Source: Sinanaerobacter chloroacetimidivorans (lineage in GTDB: Bacteria; Bacillota; Clostridia; Peptostreptococcales; Anaerovoracaceae). From it: a DNA stretch of 63,332 nucleotides. The notes beneath the pieces were generated by a model. The model did no database searches. It saw only the letters and a program-made list of their open reading frames with translations, and had not been told where the DNA came from. Below are positions 43,985 through 52,261 of this stretch, piece by piece; position 1 is the first letter of the stretch; the number at the start of each line of letters is the position of its first letter. The stretch covers positions 1 through 63,332 of the forward strand of contig NZ_JAGSND010000018.1 of assembly GCF_018128545.1 (NCBI RefSeq), in the 5' to 3' direction. Position numbers and translations under genes: made by a program.

Positions 43985-45697
43985 ATGGTTACAGTAAATG
44001 CACCTTTTTATCTGGCGCTTATCGTTATTTTAATTGTTTTGCCCGTCAAGCTGGTGGAAGGGTATCTTTTTAAAGAGAAGCCCTCTTCTGCAGAAACCGA
44101 AAAAGAACAAAGAGCTGCTAAAACTCTAAATTATAAAAATAATAAAACTCATAGAACAGATACTTTAAAAAAACTTTTCTTTTTTGACCGGGCTAATTTA
44201 AAGAGACCCTGGTATACCGGCATCCCTGTATTTATTTTTGTATTTACAAACAGTATGCTCTTTCAGAATAGGAAATTCCCTTTTCTTTTCTGGGTTACCT
44301 ATTGTATCGCCGCTTATTTTTTTATTATTGCTTTTGAAATATGGACGCTGCTCCGGGTAAATAAAGATTATTTTTCTGACCACGATCGCAAGCGAAGATA
44401 CCTGAAAACCCAGCTTGCACAAGGAATTGTGGCCTTCTGCCTGCTTGTGGCTTTTATCTTCGGACTCCTGTCCTATATGGATTGGAAAAACAGTGATCCG
44501 ATCAGCATTACGGAGAACATTGACTGGGTCCTCGAACCGGAATATGAAGGAAGCTGGCCGCAGTTTACAGAAGGACTTGTCCCTTTGAGTGAGCAAGGCA
44601 AGTATGGCTACCTTGATAAAACCGGCAAATCCGTGATCCCTTTCCAATATGATTCCGCCTGGAATTTCAGCGAAGGTCTGGCTGCGGTGGAGAGGAAAGG
44701 CAAGTGGGGGTACATTGATAAAGAGGGGCGGCAAAAGATCCCTATGATTTATGATTCCGCTATGGATTTTAACGAAGGCGTTGCCCCGGTAAAAAGAGAC
44801 GGGCAGTGGATCGTCATTGACGATCAGGGGAAGGTATTGTTTGAGACCGACTATGAATGGATCGGTAAATATTCAGATGGCTATGCTTACGTAGAAGTAA
44901 AGGACCCAAAATATTATAAAAGAACCCACGGGAATTACCTTGACAAGCAAGGCAAGCTGCTGCTGCCGGAGAGCATTTATCAGAAGTATGATATTTGGGA
45001 GGGTTTCAGTGAGGGATGTTTCCCCGCACATGATAAGGAATCTAATAAATTCTGTTATCTTGATGAAAATGGTGAGAAAACCATCAAGCAGGGCTATTTG
45101 GATGCACATAGCTTTACAAACGGTTACGCGCTGGTGACCCTTGAAACCGGGGAAAGGGCGAGGATTGACCGCAATGGCAATATCCTGGAATATGTTCCGG
45201 AGGAAAATTATTTCGAATATGATTACAATGAGGGTCTGAAAATCTATACCGAAGAAACGGGGGAGGATATCTTTCGTGATGATTTAGTCAAGAAAGGACT
45301 AAAGGATCGATTTGGAAACATCCTTCTTCCTGCCAATTTCAGGTCCGTCACACCGTCAAGCGAGGGCCTTATCGGTATCAGGGTAAACGACCGTTGGGGA
45401 TTTATTGAAAACCCCCTTCCAAAACCGGCAAGAGGGGTTGATCCGGAGCTTTGGATTGAGGACAGAACGGTCATCGCCACCGTTGGAGGCAGAGAGGTAT
45501 ACGCAGGAGAGCTGGAACTGTATGCTTACAGCTTGAGGAAGGAGAATCCGGATATCCGGGGAACGGCAGCATATAAAATGGCTTTTGAGCAGTTAAAGAA
45601 AGAAAAGGTAAGGCAGGTACCGGGGGAAGTCGGAGATCCGTCCGGAATCCGATATCAAATTGGGGGTACTTATTATAAATTACTATTATTGAATTAG
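43985..45697 (+). CDS. Membrane-anchored WG-repeat protein
   Basis: 570 residues. Hydrophobic segments at about 5-22, 75-95, 100-120 and 140-160 precede a C-terminal series of WG repeats, with KYGYLDKTGKSVIPFQYDSAWNFSEGLAAVE, KWGYIDKEGRQKIPMIYDSAMDFNEGVAPV and a later RWGFIE. These fold as beta hairpins of a propeller-like array, probably outside the cell. Residues about 490-540 (VIATVGGREVYAGELELYA) resemble a peptidyl-prolyl isomerase/SurA-like N-terminal segment. Third gene of the blaI operon, so probably the regulated output. Confidence 0.8.
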   Translation: MVTVNAPFYLALIVILIVLPVKLVEGYLFKEKPSSAETEKEQRAAKTLNYKNNKTHRTDTLKKLFFFDRANLKRPWYTGIPVFIFVFTNSMLFQNRKFPFLFWVTYCIAAYFFIIAFEIWTLLRVNKDYFSDHDRKRRYLKTQLAQGIVAFCLLVAFIFGLLSYMDWKNSDPISITENIDWVLEPEYEGSWPQFTEGLVPLSEQGKYGYLDKTGKSVIPFQYDSAWNFSEGLAAVERKGKWGYIDKEGRQKIPMIYDSAMDFNEGVAPVKRDGQWIVIDDQGKVLFETDYEWIGKYSDGYAYVEVKDPKYYKRTHGNYLDKQGKLLLPESIYQKYDIWEGFSEGCFPAHDKESNKFCYLDENGEKTIKQGYLDAHSFTNGYALVTLETGERARIDRNGNILEYVPEENYFEYDYNEGLKIYTEETGEDIFRDDLVKKGLKDRFGNILLPANFRSVTPSSEGLIGIRVNDRWGFIENPLPKPARGVDPELWIEDRTVIATVGGREVYAGELELYAYSLRKENPDIRGTAAYKMAFEQLKKEKVRQVPGEVGDPSGIRYQIGGTYYKLLLLN

Positions 45698-45716
45698 GAA
45701 AGGAGAAACTGGTTGG

Positions 45717-46409
45717 ATGGCTGGGATTACACAAAAAGAGATGACAGATCAGAGGAATGGACAACTAAATAAGGAGTTAAACGGGCAATTGGGCGACGAA
45801 GATGTTATAACTAGTGCAGAAATGAAAGAGATCGAGCGAAAAGCTGCAGAAGGGGGCCTATCCTATTATCAAATGATGGAAAATGCAGGCACCGCCGCTT
45901 CGGATTTTATCCTGGGTCGAGAAGAGATACAGGGCAAAAGGGTACTTGTTTTTTGCGGAAGAGGAAATAACGGCGGGGATGGCTTTGTTGCAGCCCGAAA
46001 GTTATCTGAAGGGGGCGGTAATGTTACCTTGGTGCTGGTGGATGGGGAACCCAAAACCGAGGATGCGGTAAAAAACAAGAAGCTGTGTGATGAGCTGTCC
46101 ATTCCGGTGATCGATTTGACGTCCGCCGGTGAAGCGGATATCATCGTAGAGGCAATCTACGGAACGGGATATCACGGGAAACTGAAAGAATCGGCCAGGG
46201 AAGCGGCAAAACTGATAAACCGTTCCTTTGGAGTTATCTACGCCTTGGATGTTCCAAGCGGACTGAACGGAGATACCGGCGAGGCTGATCCGGATACCGT
46301 CATTGCAGACCACACCATTGTCTTTCATCGATGTAAACCGGCCCACAGGTTAGAAAAAGCGCAAAGATATTGCGGAAAGATCCTTTGCGTAGACATTGGC
46401 ATCTCATAA
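45717..46409 (+). CDS. nnrE: NAD(P)H-hydrate epimerase (YjeF N-terminal domain only)
   Basis: 230 residues. The epimerase domain is shown by VITSAEMKEIERKAAEGGLSYYQMMENAG, FCGRGNNGGDGFVAAR and VDAIYG-like VEAIYGTGYHG, then ALDVPSGLNGDTGE. It repairs R-NADHX/NADPHX for the dehydratase, but the usual fused NnrD dehydratase half is absent. The first about 28 residues are extra and Gln/Asn-rich; translation from a later start is possible, but no better site is seen. Ends at a terminator. Confidence 0.88.
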   Translation: MAGITQKEMTDQRNGQLNKELNGQLGDEDVITSAEMKEIERKAAEGGLSYYQMMENAGTAASDFILGREEIQGKRVLVFCGRGNNGGDGFVAARKLSEGGGNVTLVLVDGEPKTEDAVKNKKLCDELSIPVIDLTSAGEADIIVEAIYGTGYHGKLKESAREAAKLINRSFGVIYALDVPSGLNGDTGEADPDTVIADHTIVFHRCKPAHRLEKAQRYCGKILCVDIGIS

Positions 46410-46412
46410 TAA

Positions 46413-46463
46413 AACAGGCAAGCCTTCTGACAAATCATTTTGTCTTTCAGCTTGCCTTTTTTT
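46413..46463 (+). terminator. Terminator after nnrE
   Basis: AGGCAAGC / GCTTGCCT with an inner GACAAA / TTTGTC stem and T7. The tail touches the stop of the opposite RHH gene, so it may serve both. Confidence 0.8.
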
Positions 46464-46638
46464 ATTCCTCGGAATTTTTCCTCGTTTTTTTGCGCTGCTT
46501 CACACATTCTGTCAGGAGATACTCTATTTGCCCATTGATGGAACGAAAGTCGTCTTCCGCCCAGGCGGCCAGTTCCTGCCAGAGAGACGGTGATAATCGC
46601 AGCAACAATTGCTTTTTATCTTTCTCTTTATTTTCCAT
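46462..46638 (-). CDS. Arc-like ribbon-helix-helix DNA-binding protein
   Basis: 58 residues read on the minus strand from CAT at 46636-46638 to TTA at 46462-46464. The sequence begins MENKEKDKKQLLLRLSPSLW and continues with QELAAWAEDDFRSINGQIEYLL. Beta strand (LLLRLS), helix A, turn and helix B match the Arc/MetJ ribbon-helix-helix fold. AAAGGCGG lies 11 bases upstream. It follows the SPFH gene on the same strand with a 110-base gap, so it is probably its operon partner or autoregulator. Confidence 0.82.
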   Translation of the reverse strand: MENKEKDKKQLLLRLSPSLWQELAAWAEDDFRSINGQIEYLLTECVKQRKKTRKNSEE

Positions 46639-46748
46639 CTGAAATTATACCGCCTTTCCATAAGCTCCCCATCGATGACTGTGTAAATTAATAAATCGAT
46701 CCTAGCGGAAGGATTCCGCCCATAATATTAATAAGATAGCACATTTTT

Positions 46749-47789
46749 TTAATAAAGGGAACCACTGTTTACGATTGGCTGTGCTTCTTTATTGCCGCAA
46801 AGGACCACCAATAAATTGCTGACCATGGCAGCCTTTCTCTCTTCATCGAGTTGAACGATTTCTTTTTCATTTAATTTATCCAGGGCCATCTCTACCATGC
46901 CAACGGCACCTTCCACGATCATCTGTCTGGCGGCGATGATGGCAGATGCCTGCTGTCTTTGGAGCATTGCAGCCGCAATTTCCGGCGCATAGGCGAGATG
47001 TGTGATTCTTGCCTCGGTGATTTCAAGCCCTGCAATTTCTACTCTGGACTGGATTTCCACCTTCAAACGCTCCGCTACTTCCTGACTGCTTCCCCTCAAA
47101 GATTTTTCACCGTTTTCAACGGGGGCATCATATGGATAGAGCCTCACAATATTCCGCAGAGCAGAATCACATTGAATCGATAAAAATTCCGTATAATTGT
47201 CTACATTAAAGGCAGCCTTCGCGGTATTGACTACCCTCCAGATGACCACAATTCCTATGATAATCGGGTTGCCCAGTTCATCGTTGATTTTTTGTTTTTC
47301 ATTATTCAACGTCATGGTTTTTAAAGAAATGATCTTGCTGCTTCTCTTGTAGGCTGCCGCTGCCTGACCATGCTTCCCTGTGGTTCCCACGGCCTGTTCC
47401 AGCACTTGGGAGGCAGCGGATGCAGAAGAAGCCGCTGCGGGATTAAAGGCAGAGACAAACGGATTTACAAAGAAAAATCCTTCTCCCTTCAGTGTCCCGT
47501 AATATTTTCCAAAGAGGGTAAGAACCAAAGCTTCGTTTGGTTTCAATATTTTCAGTCCGCCGAAAAGGATGGGGCCGATGAGGAAAAGATAAACGGCGCT
47601 TATTACTACAATGGCCACGTTAGGCGGCGTATTGGACACGGAAATTAAAGTCATACCGTAAATAAATCCTGCCAGTGAGGCAAGCATCAGAACAATGTTT
47701 CCGATCAGCATGAGCATGCCGTTCCATGCTTTTGGAATGATTTCCTCGTAGTGTAATTTTTTCTCTATTGTTGTAGCATTATCAGACAT
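46749..47789 (-). CDS. SPFH/Band 7 membrane protein
   Basis: 346 residues from the ATG at 47789 (AAAGGGG 8 bases upstream). Two adjacent transmembrane helices (about 25-45 and 55-78) precede a stomatin/prohibitin (SPFH) domain ([30 protein letters not shown]; later [31 protein letters not shown]) and a helical tail ([32 protein letters not shown]). Such proteins form oligomeric rings in membrane microdomains. The insert at about 125-150 is Ala/Ser-rich. Its partner gene is the small RHH protein. Confidence 0.9.
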   Translation of the reverse strand: MSDNATTIEKKLHYEEIIPKAWNGMLMLIGNIVLMLASLAGFIYGMTLISVSNTPPNVAIVVISAVYLFLIGPILFGGLKILKPNEALVLTLFGKYYGTLKGEGFFFVNPFVSAFNPAAASSASAASQVLEQAVGTTGKHGQAAAAYKRSSKIISLKTMTLNNEKQKINDELGNPIIIGIVVIWRVVNTAKAAFNVDNYTEFLSIQCDSALRNIVRLYPYDAPVENGEKSLRGSSQEVAERLKVEIQSRVEIAGLEITEARITHLAYAPEIAAAMLQRQQASAIIAARQMIVEGAVGMVEMALDKLNEKEIVQLDEERKAAMVSNLLVVLCGNKEAQPIVNSGSLY

Positions 47790-47977
47790 ATAAAAAACCC
47801 CTTTCTGTCTATTCTGACATGATATCATTTTGATATCATATTTATATTATAACCAAAATTTCCTGCTGTCAACAAATAACAGGAAATTTTATTTTTTGTA
47901 GGTTTAAGATATTGACAGAAAAGAAAAAAGAGCAGATAATTAGGGTATATTTTCCAATTCCGTTTTCAATGGTGTGC

Positions 47978-48054
47978 GGGCGATTAACTCAGCCGGTTAG
48001 AGTGCCATCGTCACAAGGTGGAAGTCGTTGGTTCGAATCCAATATCGCCCACCA
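47978..48054 (+). tRNA. tRNA-Val (CAC)
   Basis: 77 nt including an encoded CCA. Acceptor GGGCGAT / ATCGCCC, D-stem ACTC / GAGT, anticodon stem CCATC / GGTGG with loop GTCACAA (anticodon CAC), T-arm GTTGG-TTCGAAT-CCAAT. Position 32 is G, which is unusual, and the anticodon stem has a U-G pair. Confidence 0.92.
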
Positions 48055-48076
48055 TTTTTTAATTCTGAATAGTCAG

Positions 48077-48113
48077 GACAGTATAAAAGGCAGCTTTCAG
48101 CTGCCTTTTATAC
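48077..48113 (+). terminator. tRNA-Val terminator-like hairpin
   Basis: AGTATAAAAGGCAGC and its exact reverse complement around TTTCA form a 15-bp perfect stem that includes the T-rich tract. Confidence 0.75.
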
Positions 48114-48315
48114 TAGAAATCTCTATAGATCATAAAATAATATTCTGAAAACATTATAATAAAAAAACACTATAGTTTTCATTCGTGATATATAAAAATT
48201 TAAATACGATTCAAAAAAAATTTATGTTAAGAACAATTAACAAAACTATAATCATATTCTAATATATGCAGAGTATACTGAAACCATAGCAAAGAAGAAA
48301 GGAGTGATTGAAAAT

Positions 48316-48426
48316 ATGGAAGAGTATTATTATTTCGAAGGTAGTGAAACCTTTTTCGCAGATATCCTGTTTGATACTGAGATTGATGAAAATGTAGAAA
48401 ATGCTGTCTGGATCAGTCAAAGGTAG
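48316..48426 (+). CDS. Orphan 36-residue acidic peptide
   Basis: ATG at 48316 after GAAAGGAGTGATTG, TAG at 48424. The peptide begins MEEYYYFEGSETFFADILF and is aromatic at the front, acidic throughout (11 Asp/Glu) and ends in WISQR. It has no signal peptide. A terminator follows at 48512-48556, so it forms its own short transcript between tRNA-Val and acoR. No family is recognised. The pattern (leader-like acidic N-terminus, conserved length) could suit a signalling or modified peptide, but no modifying enzyme is adjacent. Confidence 0.6.
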   Translation: MEEYYYFEGSETFFADILFDTEIDENVENAVWISQR

Positions 48427-48511
48427 GAGTTTCCTATCTGCGAATTTAAAAAAGTATCATAAAGTGTGAAACCAGTCTTTTGACTGTTTATATATTCTTC
48501 TCTCCTCCACG

Positions 48512-48556
48512 GGCAACCGGCAATCATTCAATTGCAGTCAGGTTGTCTTTTTTTAT
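48512..48556 (+). terminator. Terminator after orphan peptide gene
   Basis: GGCAACC / GGTTGTC outer stem and GCAAT / ATTGC inner stem, then T7. Confidence 0.75.
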
Positions 48557-48650
48557 CAATTTCGTAAATAATATAACCGAAACCATGTAATTTGTGATAA
48601 AATTCTCATAATCGATAATATAGAAACAAATAACATAAGGAGGGGGCAGA

Positions 48651-50609
48651 ATGACACTGGAAGAAAAGAAGCGGCGGTGGGAGGATTTTATCTATCATGA
48701 TAAGCTGGACGAGAAGGTACCGGCTGCAGTGGCAGCTTCCTGGAGGAAATGCCGGCAGGTCAGCGTAGATCCCTTTGATGGGCGGGGGAAAAAGGTACCG
48801 GATTCTATTTTAAAAAGCATTCTGAAGGAAAACCGGTGGCTGATGGAGATCGCCGGCCCTATTATGAAGAATTTGTTTCAAATTGTAATAGACTCACATT
48901 TTTTATTGGTGCTGACAGACAGCTGCGGCTATATCCTGGATACTATCGGTGATCGAACCATTAATGAGAAGGCGGAAAACCTGTGCTTTGAGACCGGAAT
49001 GCTCTGGAGTGATGAGGAGGTGGGAAGCAATGCTATCGGCATTGCTCTGGACCAGAATATACAGATTCAGATGAGCGGAGCCGAACATTATTGCCTTACC
49101 CACCATGAGTGGACCTGCTCTGCAGCCCCTATCCACGGTATCAACGGCGAAGTGGTGGGCTGCATCAACATTTCGGGCAGCGCGGAAGCCGTTCACAGCC
49201 ACTCACTGGGTATCGTTACGGCGGCGTCTTTTGCCATTGAGACTCAAATTTTGCAAAGGCACAGTATGGAACTGATGCGTACCGCATTGGACAGCTCCTC
49301 AGACGGTATTATTCTCCTGGATCATACCTTTCGCAGCATTTGGATGAACCGTTCTGCTCAAAGTATCCTGAACATTCAATTGGAGGAATTGTCAAATCAC
49401 GACTTCCGAGATATTATGCCGGAGGTTGCCTGGGATAATCCGGAATGGAGGACGTCAGGAAAGCAGTACAGCCGGACGGACTGCAAGCTGAAGCTGAATA
49501 AGCCGGTATTTGCCTGCAGTGCCAGCGTGGTTCCGATTCTTTCCGATGGAAAGTTAAACGGCTTTTCCGTCTCCTTTAATAAGCTGGAAAGCTTGCTGCA
49601 AACGGTAAACAAAGTAACCGGAAACCATGCATCCTACACCTTTGACCATATCTATGCCCAGGATCCGTTGATGAAACGGACGATACAAATGGCCAAAAAA
49701 TATGCAAAATATGATGGATGTATCCTAATTGAAGGAGAAAGTGGTACCGGAAAAGAATTGTTTGCCCAGGCGATTCACAACGCAAGCAATCGTGCTGAAG
49801 GCCCCTTTGTGGCGGTGAATTCCTCCTCTATTCCCAGAGATCTGGTGGAAAGCGAACTTTTCGGATATGAAAAAGGAGCTTTTACCGGTGCCTTAAAGGA
49901 AGGAAAACCGGGGAAATTTGAACTAGCTGATCACGGAACTATTTTTCTGGATGAAATCGGTGAAATGCCCCTGGAATTTCAGGCGAAGCTGCTGCGGGTG
50001 GCACAGCTTCACAGTGTCCAGCGTCTGGGAGGTAAATATGAAAAGAAACTGGACATCAGAATTATTGTGGCCACCAACCGGAATTTGAAGGAAGAAGTTT
50101 TGCAGAAGACCTTCCGGGAGGATCTCTACTTTAGATTTAACGTTTTAAAATTAAACATACCTCCTCTTCGGGAACGGCCGGAGGATATCGCTTACTGTGC
50201 CTTGCAGTTTTTAGAACATTTTAATGAGCGGTATCCCGAACAGAAAAAGAGTATGGAGGAAAGCTTCATCAGGCATCTTCAGTCCTACAACTGGCCCGGC
50301 AACGTCCGGGAACTCCAGAACTACATTGAACGTAACTTCTATATCAGTACGGGAGATACCCTTTCGGTCCAAGTGCCGCTGTATGATACCCTGGAGACTA
50401 TAGAGTTACAGGGATCAGGAAACGGACCCGGAGGATATGGTGTATTGACCCTGGAACAGATTGAAAGAGAAAATATACAGGAGATCCTGAGAGGCTGCGG
50501 CGGAAATGTTGACCTTGCAGCGGAAAGACTTGCTATCAGCAGGGCAGCCCTTTACCGCAGGCTAAAAAAGTACGGAATCAGTACAAGAGAAATTCGTAAG
50601 AGTATCTAA
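48651..50609 (+). CDS. acoR: Sigma-54-dependent activator AcoR
   Basis: 652 residues. The N-terminal GAF-type ligand domain (about 20-210) is followed by a PAS-like domain (about 215-320). The AAA+ core has Walker A GESGTGKE near 362, the sigma-54 contact loop GAFTGA near 410, and Walker B (GTIFLDEIGEMP). The C-terminal Fis-type HTH begins near 615 (VDLAAERLAISRAALYRRLKKYGI). AcoR activates acetoin-catabolism genes when acetoin binds. A sigma-54 promoter and repeated candidate sites lie just downstream, before the aco genes. GGAGGGGG precedes the ATG. Confidence 0.93.
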   Translation: MTLEEKKRRWEDFIYHDKLDEKVPAAVAASWRKCRQVSVDPFDGRGKKVPDSILKSILKENRWLMEIAGPIMKNLFQIVIDSHFLLVLTDSCGYILDTIGDRTINEKAENLCFETGMLWSDEEVGSNAIGIALDQNIQIQMSGAEHYCLTHHEWTCSAAPIHGINGEVVGCINISGSAEAVHSHSLGIVTAASFAIETQILQRHSMELMRTALDSSSDGIILLDHTFRSIWMNRSAQSILNIQLEELSNHDFRDIMPEVAWDNPEWRTSGKQYSRTDCKLKLNKPVFACSASVVPILSDGKLNGFSVSFNKLESLLQTVNKVTGNHASYTFDHIYAQDPLMKRTIQMAKKYAKYDGCILIEGESGTGKELFAQAIHNASNRAEGPFVAVNSSSIPRDLVESELFGYEKGAFTGALKEGKPGKFELADHGTIFLDEIGEMPLEFQAKLLRVAQLHSVQRLGGKYEKKLDIRIIVATNRNLKEEVLQKTFREDLYFRFNVLKLNIPPLRERPEDIAYCALQFLEHFNERYPEQKKSMEESFIRHLQSYNWPGNVRELQNYIERNFYISTGDTLSVQVPLYDTLETIELQGSGNGPGGYGVLTLEQIERENIQEILRGCGGNVDLAAERLAISRAALYRRLKKYGISTREIRKSI

Positions 50610-50617
50610 ATGAAATT

Positions 50618-50671
50618 TACGAAAGTGAGATATTTTTCGAGTCACTGATACAAAAATATACGAAAACGAGA
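50618..50671 (+). promoter_or_regulatory. Candidate AcoR upstream activating repeats
   Basis: TACGAAAGTGAGA (50618-50630) and TACGAAAACGAGA (50659-50671) are direct repeats 41 bp apart, about 150-200 bp upstream of the sigma-54 promoter, a usual enhancer distance. Confidence 0.5.
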
Positions 50672-50820
50672 AAATATATTTCTTATTAATTTAAGAAATA
50701 TATTTTTTTTATCTGAATTATTCTTTTTCTTATTTTTTTTCCTTATGTAAAGTAAGTAAAATTCCTTTTTCCCCTAGATGACTTCAGTATTTTTTCGAAA
50801 TTGATACATACATTGGAGCC

Positions 50821-50837
50821 TTGGCATGATATCTGCT
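50821..50837 (+). promoter_or_regulatory. Sigma-54 promoter of aco operon
   Basis: TTGGCATGATATCTGCT matches the -24/-12 consensus TTGGCACGN4TTGCW at all but two positions and keeps GG-N10-GC. Confidence 0.85.
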
Positions 50838-50879
50838 ATATAAAGTCGGTAATAAACAGAAGGAAAGGAGAGAGGGAAG

Positions 50880-51275
50880 ATAGGCAGATACATAATAGAA
50901 TTTGGCCTTGGAATGGATTTTCACGGCCAGGATGTGAACAAGGCGGCTCAGAAAGCGGTAAATGATGCCATCTCAAAAAGCTGCCTGTGCGGTCTCGAGG
51001 AGGTTCTGCACATCCGGGATTTTGATGAAAAGGTTAGAGTGGAGGTTACGGTAGCGGTATCGGATCCTGATCAAATTCAAAAGGAATCGGTGAAGCGCTG
51101 CCTGCCTGTTGGAACTGTCAACGTGAAAGCGGTCCAGGGAGGATTTCGGGTCCCGGGCCTTTACCTTCCGGGATTCGGGGACAAGGATGACAGTATCGAA
51201 GTGGCTGTTGCCTGCATCGAGGTCTGGATTATCGGTCAGGAAGGATTATTGAATGGAAAAGAGGAGATAGAATGA
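50880..51275 (+). CDS. Lin0512-family small protein, possible AUA start
   Basis: The first ATG is at 50913, but the eleven codons before it read IGRYIIEFGLG, continuing the strand that begins Lin0512-family proteins (typically RxIIExGxGxDxHGQDxTKAA). No ATG, GTG or TTG lies in that in-frame stretch back to a stop at 50853. The only candidate in register is ATA at 50880, 9 bases after GGAG in a strong purine tract. From it the protein has 131 residues. Function is unknown; family members are small alpha-beta proteins. It is the first gene of the aco operon and overlaps acoA by 4 bases. Confidence 0.75.
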   Translation: MGRYIIEFGLGMDFHGQDVNKAAQKAVNDAISKSCLCGLEEVLHIRDFDEKVRVEVTVAVSDPDQIQKESVKRCLPVGTVNVKAVQGGFRVPGLYLPGFGDKDDSIEVAVACIEVWIIGQEGLLNGKEEIE

Positions 51276-52261
51276 TGAAAGTAAATGAGAAGGTCATACG
51301 AGATATGTATATCAGTATGAAGAAAATTCGTGCATTTGAAACTACTGCCATGAATGTTTTTGCAGAAGGAAAAATTCCGGGATTTGTACATTTATATATC
51401 GGTGAGGAAGCGGTGGCTACGGGAGTATGCAGGCACCTCAGAGAAGACGACTATATCACCAGTACCCACCGGGGGCATGGACATATTATTGCCAAAGGCG
51501 GAGATCTGAAATTTATGATGGCTGAGCTTTTCGGGAAGTCCACGGGATACTGCAAGGGAAAAGGAGGCTCCATGCATATTGCGGATGCTTCAAAGGGGAT
51601 CCTGGGCGCCAATGGAATTGTAGGGGCCGGGCACAACATTGCTGTGGGGGCTGGTTTGTCGGCAAAATACCGGGGAACGGACCAAGTGTGTGCCTGCTTT
51701 TTCGGCGATGCTTCCACCAATCAAGGAACCTTTCACGAATCACTGAATCTGGCAAGCGTATGGAAGCTTCCGGTAGTTTTCGTGTGTGAGAACAATTACT
51801 ACGGGATTTCCATGAGTCAAGCAAAACATCAGGCCATCAAGGATGTTTCGGATCGGGGCGCTGCATACGGCATTCCGGGAATTACCGTGGACGGAAATGA
51901 TATTTTTGCCGTAGCCGAAGCGGCTGAGGAAGCGGTAAAACGTGCGAGAAGCGGACTTGGACCTACACTTTTGGAATGTAAAACCTACCGGCACCGAGGT
52001 CATTTTGAAGGAGATCCAGGTTCTTACAAGCCTACGGAGGAGCAGGAGGAATGGCTGGAAAAAGATCCTATTCCAAAACTCGTCCGATTTGTTACCGAAA
52101 ATAATATCTTGACGAAGGAGTCCATTCAGAAGCTTGACGCATCTATTGACAAAGAAATCGAAGAGGCGGTAGCCTTTGCTCTTGAAAGCCCGGAACCGGA
52201 GATTTCCAAAGCAGTTGAGGATATTTATTACGATATCATTGAGGAGGTACGTGTACGATGA
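51272..52261 (+). CDS. acoA: Acetoin dehydrogenase E1 alpha subunit AcoA
   Basis: 329 residues. Thiamine diphosphate-dependent E1 alpha: HRGHGH near 70, GKGGSMHIAD, and the ThDP motif GDASTNQGTFHESLNLASVWKLP...ENNYYG near 148-178. With AcoB it cleaves acetoin and transfers the acetyl group to the lipoyl arm of AcoC, giving acetaldehyde and acetyl-CoA. It overlaps the acoB start by 4 bases (ATGA). Confidence 0.95.
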   Translation: MMKVNEKVIRDMYISMKKIRAFETTAMNVFAEGKIPGFVHLYIGEEAVATGVCRHLREDDYITSTHRGHGHIIAKGGDLKFMMAELFGKSTGYCKGKGGSMHIADASKGILGANGIVGAGHNIAVGAGLSAKYRGTDQVCACFFGDASTNQGTFHESLNLASVWKLPVVFVCENNYYGISMSQAKHQAIKDVSDRGAAYGIPGITVDGNDIFAVAEAAEEAVKRARSGLGPTLLECKTYRHRGHFEGDPGSYKPTEEQEEWLEKDPIPKLVRFVTENNILTKESIQKLDASIDKEIEEAVAFALESPEPEISKAVEDIYYDIIEEVRVR

